Assembly: GCF_000296465.1 (NCBI RefSeq)
Contig: NZ_JH815203.1
Location: 124,001 to 188,000, forward strand
Source: Barnesiella intestinihominis YIT 11860
GTDB lineage: Bacteria > Bacteroidota > Bacteroidia > Bacteroidales > Barnesiellaceae
Reading direction: 5' to 3'
Length of the DNA: 64,000 nt
Part shown: positions 1 to 9,378 of the stretch, piece by piece
Position numbering within the stretch: the stretch's first letter is position 1
Layout of the letters: every line of letters begins with the position of its first letter
Made by a program: the position numbers and the translations under genes
The notes under the pieces: generated by a model
Seen by the model: only the letters and a program-made list of their open reading frames with translations
Database searches by the model: none
Told to the model about the DNA's origin: nothing

Positions 1-86
1 CGTCCTCGATGATGAATACTATTCACTTGAACCAAAAGTTTGTTTATCTGCTCTATATCCTTTTCTTCTGCAAACCTTATTATCAT
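1..86 (-). CDS. GNAT-family acetyltransferase, N-terminal fragment (partial)
   Basis: The minus strand from 86 to the left edge encodes 28 codons beginning MIIRFAEEKDIEQINKLLVQ. This is the usual beta1-alpha1 opening of GCN5-related N-acetyltransferases that use acetyl-CoA. The reading frame is open at position 1, so the gene continues outside the window and the acetyl-CoA motif cannot be seen. A weak -7-like box lies upstream at 110-117. The assignment rests only on the N-terminal pattern, and the substrate is unknown. Confidence 0.6.
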   Translation of the reverse strand, partial: MIIRFAEEKDIEQINKLLVQVNSIHHRG

Positions 87-109
87 TGTGCTTATACTCT
101 TTTTCATTA

Positions 110-117
110 CGAAGATA
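110..117 (-). promoter_or_regulatory. Possible Bacteroidetes -7 box for the GNAT gene
   Basis: On the minus strand this reads TATCTTCG, one mismatch from TATCTTTG, about 24 bases before the ATG at 86. I see no clear -33 TTTG at the right distance, so the call is weak. Confidence 0.3.
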
Positions 118-440
118 CTGATTCTTGAATATAAAAAGAAATGTCACCACCCCCAAAAATCTATCTTTCCCCAATCTCACGGCACATATCACTCTGCGGA
201 ACAATCATCGAAGAATCAACAAAAAGGATATATTTCACTAATAATCAAAACAATACAAATAAAAATTCATAAATATCAATCAAAATAAATACCCAAGAGT
301 AAAGTATAATATATAGATTTTATCGAAAAACGATAATTATTTATTGATTTTCTTTTTGAATTAAAATTTTATATGTATGTTTGCACTATATTAAGAATGA
401 AAGATAAACCGGTTACAATCCTTTTTATTCACAAAAAATC

Positions 441-448
441 TATCTTTG
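441..448 (+). promoter_or_regulatory. -7 promoter box upstream of sppA
   Basis: TATCTTTG matches the Bacteroidetes sigma-ABfr -7 consensus TAnnTTTG exactly. Transcription would start near 455, leaving a leader of about 36 nt before the sppA ATG at 491. The -33 element is not clear. The rest of 87-490 holds no convincing gene. Confidence 0.6.
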
Positions 449-490
449 TAAAAATAGAATGAAACAAACAATAAATAAAAACAAGGAACA

Positions 491-2236
491 ATGAAAAAAT
501 TTTTCACCACGACATTCGCCTGCGTATTGGGCGTAATGATTGCAGGAATATTATTAACCTTATTGTCCATCGCCGCATTAACCGGAATGGCGGTTTCGAC
601 AGAAACCGAATACACAGCGAAACCAAACACTATCATGAAATTGGATTTAGGTATCGTTACCGACCGTAGCCAAGAAGATTTCATGAGCGTTTTGTTTGGG
701 AATCAACAAAAAACAGACGGTCTTGACAACATCATTAAAGCTATAAAAACGGCCAAGACAAACCCGAACATTGCCGGCATATACATCGATGCTAACGGCT
801 CTTCCCTCGGTGTTGCCACTCTCGACCGCATACACCGGGCTCTGAAAGATTTCAAAGAGAGCGATAAATTCATCTATGCTTATGCCGACGACTACACACA
901 ACGCGAATATCTACTGAGTGCGATAGCCGACAGTGTCGTTCTAAATCCGGTAGGAGCTATCGATTTCAGAGGGCTGGCAAGTCAAATAATGTTTGTAAAA
1001 GGGCTTTACGATAAATTGGGTATCGAAGTCCAAGTCCTAAAAGTAGGAACATACAAATCGGCGGTAGAACCTTATATCAACACGCAAATGAGTGAAGCGA
1101 ACCGCGAGCAGACGATGGCCTACATGACTCCTATTTGGAATCATCTTCTCGAACAACTTTCGCAAGACCGAGACATATCGGTGGACCAGCTGAACAATCT
1201 GGCCGACACTCTATTGGTGACAGTCGATGCCAAAGAATTAATTGCCAAAGGATTGGTCGATACGTTAATGTACCGTCCTCAAATGAACGAATTTCTGAAA
1301 GCCAAAGTGGGAATAGATAAAGACGATGATTTAATCTTCGCATCAATCAACGAAGTAGCATCGATCAAGCAAGCCCCAAATAAAGCCAAAGACGAAATTG
1401 CTATCGTCTATGCCGAGGGAGGAATCGATATGGGTGAAACTAACGGAGTGAACACCGCCAAGCTGGTCGAAGATTTAACCAAAATACAAAACGATAAAAA
1501 CGTAAAAGCAGTTGTTCTCCGGGTTAATTCTCCGGGTGGAAGTGCTTATGGTTCGGAACAAGTATGGGCTGCTATCGAAGCTATTAAAGCTGCCGGAAAA
1601 CCAGTAGCCGTATCGATGGGCGATGTCGCTGCATCGGGTGGATATTACATCTCTTGCAATGCCGACCGTATCTTTGCAAATCCCACTACATTGACAGGCT
1701 CGATCGGCATTTATGGCTTAATCCCTAACTATAAAGGTTTATTGACTGGTAAATTAGGACTTACATTCGACGGCGTACAAACCAATAAATATGGTAATTT
1801 CCCCTCGGTAAGCCGGGCTATGACAACCGATGAACATCGGCAAATGCAACAATACATAGAACGAGGCTACGAATTATTCACCACTCGTTGCGCCGAAGGC
1901 CGTGGCATGAGCATCGAGGCAATCAAAAAAATCGCCGAAGGTCGTGTGTGGGACGGTGCAACAGCCCTCGAAATAGGTCTGGTCGATGAATTGGGAGATT
2001 TGGATGCTGCTATCGAATGGGTTGCTCAAAAAGCCAAACTCGACAAATATAAAACAAGTGCTTATCCAAAACAAAAAACGGCTATGGAACAATTAATGGA
2101 CGAGCTGGGAATGAATGTTCGCTCAAAAATAGCCGCTTCTTATTTAGGTGAAAATTATAAATATTTCAAAGCGTTGGAGCAATGCCAAAATATAGATCCC
2201 GTACAATACCGTATGGAAGACATTGAGCTCTACTAA
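491..2236 (+). CDS. sppA: Signal peptide peptidase SppA, 67-kDa long form
   Basis: 581 residues, the length of the duplicated (E. coli-like) SppA class. An N-terminal membrane anchor (about residues 8-34) is followed by two ClpP/crotonase-like halves. The general-base lysine lies in LKVGTYKSAVEPY (K189) and the nucleophile serine in DVAASGGYYIS (S382), so the Ser/Lys dyad is split between the halves as in the family. The protein cuts leftover signal peptides in the cytoplasmic membrane. The start is supported by a -7 box 43 bases upstream. lpxK follows after 5 bases, so the two are probably co-transcribed. Confidence 0.93.
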   Translation: MKKFFTTTFACVLGVMIAGILLTLLSIAALTGMAVSTETEYTAKPNTIMKLDLGIVTDRSQEDFMSVLFGNQQKTDGLDNIIKAIKTAKTNPNIAGIYIDANGSSLGVATLDRIHRALKDFKESDKFIYAYADDYTQREYLLSAIADSVVLNPVGAIDFRGLASQIMFVKGLYDKLGIEVQVLKVGTYKSAVEPYINTQMSEANREQTMAYMTPIWNHLLEQLSQDRDISVDQLNNLADTLLVTVDAKELIAKGLVDTLMYRPQMNEFLKAKVGIDKDDDLIFASINEVASIKQAPNKAKDEIAIVYAEGGIDMGETNGVNTAKLVEDLTKIQNDKNVKAVVLRVNSPGGSAYGSEQVWAAIEAIKAAGKPVAVSMGDVAASGGYYISCNADRIFANPTTLTGSIGIYGLIPNYKGLLTGKLGLTFDGVQTNKYGNFPSVSRAMTTDEHRQMQQYIERGYELFTTRCAEGRGMSIEAIKKIAEGRVWDGATALEIGLVDELGDLDAAIEWVAQKAKLDKYKTSAYPKQKTAMEQLMDELGMNVRSKIAASYLGENYKYFKALEQCQNIDPVQYRMEDIELY

Positions 2237-2241
2237 GTCTT

Positions 2242-3342
2242 ATGTACGGAAAATCGGTTAAGATAAACCATTGGCTCATTCCGGTCAGTTGGCTATATGG
2301 ACTCGGAGTAGAGATTAGAAACAAACTCTTCGACTGGGGCATTCTCCCGGCCGAAGAGTTTGACATACCCGTCATATCAGTAGGTAACCTTGCCGTAGGA
2401 GGAACAGGCAAAACGCCTCACATCGAATACTTGATCGAATTACTCGGTCATAAATATCATATTGCCGTACTCAGCAGAGGATACAAACGGAAAAGTAGAG
2501 GATTCATATTGGCCGATGACAAGTCTACCGCCCGTGAAATAGGAGACGAACCTTACCAGATAAAAAGAAAATACCCCAATATAACCGTCGCGGTAGATGC
2601 CAATCGCCGTCGAGGTATCAAACAATTAAAAAAACAAATACCCGACATCGATGTGATTCTACTCGACGATGCTTTCCAACATCGCTATGTTACGCCGTTG
2701 TCCTCGATAGTACTGACCGACTACAATAGAGCTTTACACCTCGACAAACTATTACCGGCGGGACGATTACGTGAATCTCGACACGAATTGTCGAGAGCCA
2801 ATATGGTCATCGTAACCAAGTGTCCAATAGATATGAAACCTATTGAATATAATATTATATCTCGTTGGTTACACCTGTTTCCCTACCAAAATCTATATTT
2901 CTCCACTCTTTCTTACGGTCATCTGCAAGCAGTATTCCCCGATACTGCCATAGGAGAAATATCGCTAAAAGATATATCGAGAAAAGACGGATTGATGGTA
3001 GTAACCGGAATCGCCAACCCGGCTCCCATGCTGCAATACATCTCTCATTTTCACGACCTGCGAGAAAAGTTACTTTATCCCGATCATCATAACTTCACTT
3101 CAAACGATCTGAACGATATAACGACACGATTTTCGGCCTTGAAAGGAGAGAAAAAATACATCATCACCACAGAAAAAGATGCAGCGAGACTACGATCGGT
3201 CCCATTCGATGACGCAATAAAAAAAGCGCTCTATTTTCTTCCGATACATGTTCGTTTCATGCAACATACCGGAACATCATTCGATGAAAAAATTTCAGAC
3301 ATAATCTATAAGAACCGCAGATCGAAACAAGTGAAAAAATAA
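2242..3342 (+). CDS. lpxK: Tetraacyldisaccharide 4'-kinase LpxK
   Basis: 366 residues, normal for LpxK. It phosphorylates the 4' position of the lipid A disaccharide precursor at the inner face of the cytoplasmic membrane, giving lipid IVA. The P-loop is VGNLAVGGTGKTPHIEYL (about residues 48-65), followed by LSRGYKRKSRGF and the conserved LLDDAFQHR block, which carries family catalytic residues. The C-terminal half contains VVTGIANPAPM and the YPDHHNF motif. It lies 5 bases after sppA. It ends convergently with the TonB-dependent receptor gene, with an 80-base gap. Confidence 0.95.
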   Translation: MYGKSVKINHWLIPVSWLYGLGVEIRNKLFDWGILPAEEFDIPVISVGNLAVGGTGKTPHIEYLIELLGHKYHIAVLSRGYKRKSRGFILADDKSTAREIGDEPYQIKRKYPNITVAVDANRRRGIKQLKKQIPDIDVILLDDAFQHRYVTPLSSIVLTDYNRALHLDKLLPAGRLRESRHELSRANMVIVTKCPIDMKPIEYNIISRWLHLFPYQNLYFSTLSYGHLQAVFPDTAIGEISLKDISRKDGLMVVTGIANPAPMLQYISHFHDLREKLLYPDHHNFTSNDLNDITTRFSALKGEKKYIITTEKDAARLRSVPFDDAIKKALYFLPIHVRFMQHTGTSFDEKISDIIYKNRRSKQVKK

Positions 3343-3422
3343 CTTCGAAGCCGCATTGAGTTTTTTATGCCAGATTAAGATCATCGCACAAAATATCTAT
3401 CTACAAAAATTAAAACAGTTTC

Positions 3423-5801
3423 TTAAAACTCCACGGTAATTCCCAATGTCGGCAGAATCACTCCGCTTTGTTGGGCGATGTATTTCATGCGATACCGTTC
3501 TGTCCCGTCATTATCCACATATTTTTCGCCCGTGCTTATCAATACCAGAGGATTATCGTATTTAAAATTCAGCACATTCTGTAAATCTACATAAAATCCC
3601 AACATCACACCTTTGAAATAAAACGACTTATCCACTCTGATATCAGCCTCATAGAAAGTTTTCAAACGTCCTGTATTATACCGCTCATAATCATAATATG
3701 GTCTAGCCGTGGCATCCCACGCCGGAACAAGAGACGAAGTATACTCATCATAAGGAGTATATGGAGCCCCTCCCATCAACCTGAATTTCAATCCTATATC
3801 CCAATTTTTAGGTAACTTATACGTCCCGGACAAAGTAAAAAGATGACGATAATCCCATGCCGACGGTATATAAATCCCGGTGGCCGGATCCTCGAACTGA
3901 CTACGATACCATGTATAAGAAGCCAATGCCGTAAACCGCCCCATACCAAACCAACGGAGCATCACTTCCAAACCATAGGCTCTGCCTCGCGCAGTCGAGC
4001 TTGCCGCCTCATTACCCGACACACCATAGTCCGTCCCCTTACAGGCCAATGGAATACTATCCCTTAGAGACAACGGTGAATGAGTATATTTTTTATAAAA
4101 CCCTTCAACCGTCAAACGTGCCCACTTGTTGATATAATACTCCACTCCAACGACAGCTTGGTCGGAACAAACATATTTCAATCTCGATTTATTTATCAAA
4201 ACATTATCCTCTTGATACCCCATTGTCGTATATGCCGGTAACTGATAAAACCGACCTATGCTACCATTCAAAAAGAAATTCCCTATCACATTATACGAAA
4301 GCGACAACCGGGGAGAAAATTGTTTGAAAGGATTATTCGTCAAAGAAGAATAATTACAAGCATCGAGACGAAATCCAAATGAAGCCGAAAAACGATCGTC
4401 GGCCGACTTATATCCAGAAGTTGCGAAGATACCCCATTTGAACAGACCCAAATCCGTTTTATATCTTATTTCCTTAGAGATATTGGTAAATGCACGTTGA
4501 AACGTATTATTCCTATAAACGGCATAATCGACATTAAATCCAGCGGTCAAATCAAACAGCCCCACCAATGACCTGTTCTCGAACCTCAAATGATTTTCAA
4601 TCTCGTCCGATTTAAGCCTCAAAGTCAGATTATCGGTAGAAGATTCATCATTATCCCTATACTTAATATTACTGTTATTCATAAAACTACGGCTCAACAC
4701 GACCGTCTGTGTATGATTGCCCGAATAATGCTTATAGACTGCACCCAGAGTATAGGTATTCTGTTTAATGGTAGGTAAATAATTCAACAGATATTGTTTC
4801 GATTCATCTTCGGGATCCGTTTCCGTGTTCAACTTCATATCGTCTATCGCGCCCAATCCCAAGACCGTAAGCTCATGTTCCTGTGAAAAACGGGTCTTTA
4901 CCTTGAACTGAGCGTCGGTATAACGGGGCAAAAACGGCATATCGAGCAAGGAAAATAGTAATTGCAAATAAGACTGCCTTACTGAAACGATATAAGTCGT
5001 CTTATTCCCAATATGTCCTTTCGAGGTCAAAGCCAACTCCGAAGCTCCAACGGTTCCTTTAAAAGTATATTTATCGGGAGTACCGTCGAGCAGTTTAAAA
5101 TCGAATACAGAACTTAAAGCATTTCCTCGACTTACAGGAAAAGCCCCCGTATAGAAATTAACCTCACGGATAAGATCGGCATCAATAATCCCAACTGGCC
5201 CCCCCGATGCACCTTGTGTGCTGAAATGGTTGATATTAGGTATCTCTACCCCGTCTAAGAAAAACTTATTTTCCGAAGGACCTCCACCCCTTATCATCAA
5301 ATCATTCCTGTACCCGTTTCCCACAGCCGAAGCCACACCGGGAAAAGAATTTACGACTTTCGAAATATCCCGGTTTGCGCCCGGACTTTTTTCTATCTCC
5401 TGCACACCGATAACCCTCATAGCGATAGGACTCTCTATCGAACTTCTAAACGGAGCGGCCACAACACTTACCTCGCTTAAAGCCACCTGCGATTCTTCCA
5501 ACGCTATATCAAGCGTATAATCATAAGACGATATACGAAACTCAGGAGAGACATAAGTTTTATATCCGACAGAAGAAACCTGTATGCGGTACATTCCCGG
5601 AGATAAATTTCCAATGAAATAATTACCCAAAGAATCGGTCATCGTCCCCATCGAAGTATTCCAAATACCCACACTGACAAAGGGCAATCCCTCACCCGTT
5701 GCATGAGACGTCACCACTCCTTTTACAGAATACGTTTGAGCTCCATAAGCCGAAATAAATACAAAAAAGAGAAAGACAAAAAGTGTATGTAACCGCAACA
5801 T
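3423..5801 (-). CDS. TonB-dependent outer-membrane receptor with carboxypeptidase-regulatory-like N-terminal domain
   Basis: 792 residues from the chosen ATG. A signal peptide (MLRLHTLFVFLFFVFISAYG) precedes a CarboxypepD_reg-like beta sandwich (VKGVVTSHATGEGLPFVSVG) and a plug domain (about residues 110-230, with MIRGGGPSENKFFLDGVEIP). A 22-strand barrel ends in ...GITVEF with a terminal aromatic residue, as expected for BAM insertion. A longer frame runs upstream, but the start at 5801 has an AAAGGA-like ribosome site and a promoter just upstream at 5824-5856. It is a lone receptor without a SusD partner and is divergent from the GH20 gene. The ligand is unknown. Confidence 0.9.
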   Translation of the reverse strand: MLRLHTLFVFLFFVFISAYGAQTYSVKGVVTSHATGEGLPFVSVGIWNTSMGTMTDSLGNYFIGNLSPGMYRIQVSSVGYKTYVSPEFRISSYDYTLDIALEESQVALSEVSVVAAPFRSSIESPIAMRVIGVQEIEKSPGANRDISKVVNSFPGVASAVGNGYRNDLMIRGGGPSENKFFLDGVEIPNINHFSTQGASGGPVGIIDADLIREVNFYTGAFPVSRGNALSSVFDFKLLDGTPDKYTFKGTVGASELALTSKGHIGNKTTYIVSVRQSYLQLLFSLLDMPFLPRYTDAQFKVKTRFSQEHELTVLGLGAIDDMKLNTETDPEDESKQYLLNYLPTIKQNTYTLGAVYKHYSGNHTQTVVLSRSFMNNSNIKYRDNDESSTDNLTLRLKSDEIENHLRFENRSLVGLFDLTAGFNVDYAVYRNNTFQRAFTNISKEIRYKTDLGLFKWGIFATSGYKSADDRFSASFGFRLDACNYSSLTNNPFKQFSPRLSLSYNVIGNFFLNGSIGRFYQLPAYTTMGYQEDNVLINKSRLKYVCSDQAVVGVEYYINKWARLTVEGFYKKYTHSPLSLRDSIPLACKGTDYGVSGNEAASSTARGRAYGLEVMLRWFGMGRFTALASYTWYRSQFEDPATGIYIPSAWDYRHLFTLSGTYKLPKNWDIGLKFRLMGGAPYTPYDEYTSSLVPAWDATARPYYDYERYNTGRLKTFYEADIRVDKSFYFKGVMLGFYVDLQNVLNFKYDNPLVLISTGEKYVDNDGTERYRMKYIAQQSGVILPTLGITVEF

Positions 5802-5823
5802 AAACAATCCTTTTTTAAGAGTA

Positions 5824-5856
5824 CAAAGATAAATATATTTTTGTTCTCGATTCAAA
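5824..5856 (-). promoter_or_regulatory. Promoter of the TonB-dependent receptor gene
   Basis: On the minus strand a -33 TTTG (5853-5856) and a -7 TATCTTTG (5824-5831) are separated by 21 bases, a textbook Bacteroidetes promoter. The predicted leader is only about 16 nt, which supports the start at 5801. A possible opposite-strand box TATTTTTG at 5836-5843 could serve the GH20 gene, but no -33 is visible for it. Confidence 0.7.
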
Positions 5857-5919
5857 AAAGAAAATAACCGATTACGTACGTTCAAAAAATTATCCGTATA
5901 AATAAAAAACAATAGTACC

Positions 5920-7494
5920 ATGAAAAATTTATCAAATTTCAATCTGCTGATTATCATTTTATTATTCTCGTCTTGCCGACAACAGCCCTTTACAGGAACA
6001 GTCCACATAATCCCCTACCCCAACCAAATCGCCATCGGAACTCAATATAGGCCGATAGGGAAAAACTTATCGATTTACCTATCTCCCGAAAGTGGAATGG
6101 ACAAAGATTATATCGAAGACCTCTTGTCCGATACCGGTGTCAAATGTAAGTTTACTAATTTTAAATGGATAGCCGATTTAACGTTCGACATAGAACCCGA
6201 TACAATCGGCCTAGAAGGCTATCGGCTCGTATCCAACGACTATGGAACAAAAATTACGGCCTCCAATACAAAAGGTCTATTCTATGGATTACAGACATTC
6301 AGACAACTAATAACATCTCAAAACAATACGCTTGTTATTCCGTTCGTCGAAATAGCCGATAGCCCTAAATTTCTCTGGCGGGCCCTCATGCTGGACGAAG
6401 GCCGTTATTTCAAAGGAAAAAAAGAAGTTAAAAAGCTATTGGACGAAATGGCTCGTCTCAAAATGAATACGTTTCATTGGCATTTGACCGACGATCAAGG
6501 GTGGCGAATCGAGATAAAAAAATATCCGTTACTGACCAAAATCGGAGGGAAACGAGATTCTACCCAAATAGGGAATTGGAACAGTAACATTTACGATGGA
6601 AAAGTACACGAGGGATTTTATACACAAGAAGAAATCAAAGAAATAATAGACTATGCAGCCAAGCGACAAATAACTATCGTTCCCGAAATCGAAATGCCGG
6701 GGCATGCTTCTGCGGCTATTGCAGCTTATCCCCAGTTAGGAACAGAAAAACAATCTATCAAGGTTCCTACACGCTTCGGAGTACAATACCATGCTTATAA
6801 CGTCGCCGACCCCAAAGTCATACAATTTATAAAAGATGTTTTAGACGAAGTATGTAACCTTTTCCCCTCGGAAACAATTCACATCGGAGGAGACGAAGTC
6901 AAATACGACCAATGGAAAAAATCGGCACAGGTACGTAATTTCATGAAAGAACAGAATATAAAAACACCTGCCGATCTCCAAATATGGTTCACAAATACCA
7001 TTTCCCATTACCTGGAAAACAAAAAAAAGCACATGATGGGCTGGAATGAAATTACCGGAGTTAAAATACACGATTACACCGATTTTGAGGATGCAGCCTC
7101 CGGAGCATCGCTTGCAGAAGGAACCATCGTACATTTTTGGAGAGGAGACCCTTCTTTGATCAAACAAACAGTCAAAAAAGGATACCAAGTGGTTAACTCC
7201 TATCACGAATATACCTACCTCGATTATGACACGGCATACACTTCTCTCGAAAAAGCATACCATTTCGATCCTTTGGTGGGTATCACCGGAAAAGAAACGG
7301 ATTTAATTATCGGAATAGGAGCCCAAATGTGGGGAGAATGGATACCTACCCCTTCGGACATGTACCGTAAATTATATCCTCGTATAGCGGCTTTTGCCGA
7401 ATGTGGCTGGACCTCACCTTCAAATAAATCATGGAAACGTTTTAATCAAGCGGCCTACAAAGAAAATCTCCGTTGGAAACAATTATACCAATAA
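5920..7494 (+). CDS. GH20 beta-N-acetylhexosaminidase lipoprotein
   Basis: 524 residues. The signal peptide ends in LLFSSC, so Cys19 is probably lipidated and the enzyme is anchored in the outer membrane or periplasm. A GH20b-like domain (about residues 27-145) precedes the TIM barrel, which begins near WRALMLDEGRYF. The catalytic Asp-Glu pair lies in HIGGDEVKYDQW (D325-E326), and substrate-contact motifs FHWHLTDDQGWR and EIEMPGH are present. The family removes terminal beta-linked GlcNAc or GalNAc by substrate-assisted catalysis. It is a single transcription unit ending in the hairpin at 7513-7556. It sits beside, but not inside, the utilisation locus that follows. Confidence 0.93.
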   Translation: MKNLSNFNLLIIILLFSSCRQQPFTGTVHIIPYPNQIAIGTQYRPIGKNLSIYLSPESGMDKDYIEDLLSDTGVKCKFTNFKWIADLTFDIEPDTIGLEGYRLVSNDYGTKITASNTKGLFYGLQTFRQLITSQNNTLVIPFVEIADSPKFLWRALMLDEGRYFKGKKEVKKLLDEMARLKMNTFHWHLTDDQGWRIEIKKYPLLTKIGGKRDSTQIGNWNSNIYDGKVHEGFYTQEEIKEIIDYAAKRQITIVPEIEMPGHASAAIAAYPQLGTEKQSIKVPTRFGVQYHAYNVADPKVIQFIKDVLDEVCNLFPSETIHIGGDEVKYDQWKKSAQVRNFMKEQNIKTPADLQIWFTNTISHYLENKKKHMMGWNEITGVKIHDYTDFEDAASGASLAEGTIVHFWRGDPSLIKQTVKKGYQVVNSYHEYTYLDYDTAYTSLEKAYHFDPLVGITGKETDLIIGIGAQMWGEWIPTPSDMYRKLYPRIAAFAECGWTSPSNKSWKRFNQAAYKENLRWKQLYQ

Positions 7495-7512
7495 ATATTA
7501 ATATTTATTCTA

Positions 7513-7556
7513 AAAAATCTACATAGGTAATTATTGATTTATCTATGTAGATTTTT
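7513..7556 (+). terminator. Rho-independent-type terminator after the GH20 gene
   Basis: A perfect 14-bp stem (7513-7526 with 7543-7556) has a 16-base loop and an A-rich left and T-rich right flank, so it could act in both directions. It separates the GH20 gene from the ECF sigma factor. Confidence 0.8.
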
Positions 7557-7624
7557 AGAATTATAAAACTTCATTCTTTTCATTCCTTAAATATTGTTTT
7601 TCTATCATTTTTTACCGTAATTTG

Positions 7625-8230
7625 ATGCCGATAAAACAAGCTGCTCCTCGACAGCATCACTTTATGCAAATCACCAGTCAACAAATAGAAGAGATACGTG
7701 CAGGCAAAATCAAAACATTCGAGATTTTGTTCAACGCATATTATCCTCGGGTTAAAAGCTTTGCATTCGGTATGATAAAAGATCAATACGAAGCCGAGGA
7801 AATAGCACAAAATGTATTCTTAAAGTTGTGGTCCAATCGGGAAAAACTCTCGTCCGACAACACTTTGAGCAGTTACATATTCACCATCGTGCAAAATGAA
7901 GTTTACGATTTTTTTCGAGAAAAACACTATTCGCTCGGATACCAAGAAAAAATGTTGTCTACTCCACAAAATTTACAGTACGAAATCGATTCGGAATATA
8001 ACATCAAAGAAATAAAATCCATTGTCAATCGTACGTTGCAAAACATGCCTCCGCAACGAAGGACAATATACCAAATGAGCCGAGAACAATTCTTAAGCAA
8101 TGACGAAATCGCCAAAACCCTCGGTTTATCCAAACGTACGGTAGAAAAACACATCAGCCTCGCATTGGCTACCATTAAAAAAAATTTAGGAGACTTCCTT
8201 TTCTGGCTGTTTATATTCTTTATTAAATAA
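7625..8230 (+). CDS. ECF sigma factor of a SusCD locus
   Basis: About 201 residues from ATG 7625 (a TTG lies at 7622); a start at ATG 7664 (MQITSQQIEEIRAG) fits family N-termini better. Region 2 is FEILFNAYYPRVKSFAFGMIKDQYEAEEIAQNVFLKLW and region 4 is the HTH DEIAKTLGLSKRTVEKHISLAL. The C-terminus ends in a hydrophobic stretch (FLFWLFIFFIK), odd for a soluble sigma factor but seen in some Bacteroidetes members. It lies directly upstream of a FecR anti-sigma gene and an STN-bearing SusC, the usual trans-envelope signalling triad that activates the locus when glycan binds. Confidence 0.9.
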   Translation: MPIKQAAPRQHHFMQITSQQIEEIRAGKIKTFEILFNAYYPRVKSFAFGMIKDQYEAEEIAQNVFLKLWSNREKLSSDNTLSSYIFTIVQNEVYDFFREKHYSLGYQEKMLSTPQNLQYEIDSEYNIKEIKSIVNRTLQNMPPQRRTIYQMSREQFLSNDEIAKTLGLSKRTVEKHISLALATIKKNLGDFLFWLFIFFIK

Positions 8231-8346
8231 ATAGCTGTTATCTCCTATCGTCATTTTCTTTCCGATAAAGATTTATATTAAAATTTTTTCACGGTCGTTA
8301 CGTGTGTAATTTCCTTCAATCGTATAATATTATATAAGATAAAATT

Positions 8347-9360
8347 ATGCAGAATCCAACTCCAACCAGACAAGAACTATCCAGTTATTTTTTCGACCGG
8401 TGCACGCCCGAAATAAGCAATAAGGTCGAACGCTGGTTTTTCAAGAACGGTAACAGTCAAGAAGCCAAAAAGTTATTATTCTCCTTATGGGAAGAATTGG
8501 AAGATACTACATCATCTACTTCTCCCGAAGAGATACAAGCCGCTTTCGAGCAATTCAAAGCCCGACTACTGAGCTCCGCACCCCAAGAAAACAAGTCTAA
8601 AAAACCAAACTTGTTTCTCTGGATACAACGTATTGCGGCAATCCTCATTCTCCCTCTGATTATATTTTCGGGGTACTTATTCTATCAACACCAAAAAGAA
8701 GAAAACATAGTGTGGATAGAAAAAAGTGCCGGATATGGCGACATCAAACATATCACTTTGCCCGATAACACTACTGTATGGTTGAATGCCGGCAGCACTA
8801 TTATTTACCCCGAAGAGTTCATCGGCCGTTTCCGGCAAATATTCTTTACGGGAGAAGGTCATTTTTCTGTGGCAAAAAATAAAGAAAAACCATTCATCAT
8901 TAAATCGAACGAAAGCAGTATAGAAGTTTTAGGAACCCAATTCAATTTAAAATCGTACAGCAACGACAACAGAATAGAAGTAGCCCTTCTCGATGGATCG
9001 GTAGCGTTCTGTTATCCGAGTACGACAGACCAAGAAATGAAATGTATCCTCTCTCCGGGCGAGCAAGTTTATTACAATCGCACAACCCACAATCTGGAAA
9101 AGAAAAATTTTATCCTATCCGACTATTCTTCATGGAAAGATGGAAAATACTATTTCAAAAACGAAACATTGGAAAATATTGCCAAACAGTTAGAGCGGAA
9201 TTTCGATGTCAACATAATTATCAAAAACGATTCACTCAAACAAATTCCTTATCACATGGCATTTGTCAACAACGAAACTTTAGACGACATTCTATCGGCC
9301 ATGAATTTAGACGGATATTTAACAATCAAACGAGATGGTAAAATCATAGAAATTTATTGA
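8347..9360 (+). CDS. FecR-type transmembrane anti-sigma factor
   Basis: 337 residues. The cytoplasmic sigma-binding part (about 1-90) precedes one membrane segment (IAAILILPLIIFSGYLFY, about residues 98-115). The periplasmic FecR domain carries the signature KHITLPDNTTVWLNAGSTI and GTQFNLKSYSND. The C-terminal DUF4974-like region is also present (YYFKNETLENIAKQLERNFD). It should hold the neighbouring ECF sigma factor inactive until the STN domain of SusC signals. It sits 18 bases before susC. Confidence 0.92.
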   Translation: MQNPTPTRQELSSYFFDRCTPEISNKVERWFFKNGNSQEAKKLLFSLWEELEDTTSSTSPEEIQAAFEQFKARLLSSAPQENKSKKPNLFLWIQRIAAILILPLIIFSGYLFYQHQKEENIVWIEKSAGYGDIKHITLPDNTTVWLNAGSTIIYPEEFIGRFRQIFFTGEGHFSVAKNKEKPFIIKSNESSIEVLGTQFNLKSYSNDNRIEVALLDGSVAFCYPSTTDQEMKCILSPGEQVYYNRTTHNLEKKNFILSDYSSWKDGKYYFKNETLENIAKQLERNFDVNIIIKNDSLKQIPYHMAFVNNETLDDILSAMNLDGYLTIKRDGKIIEIY

Positions 9361-9378
9361 CAATCAAACTAATTTATC

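Noticed and set aside
5801-6008. Longer N-terminus for the TonB-dependent receptor
   Set aside because: It would overlap the GH20 gene and run through the predicted promoter; the internal start gives a normal signal peptide.
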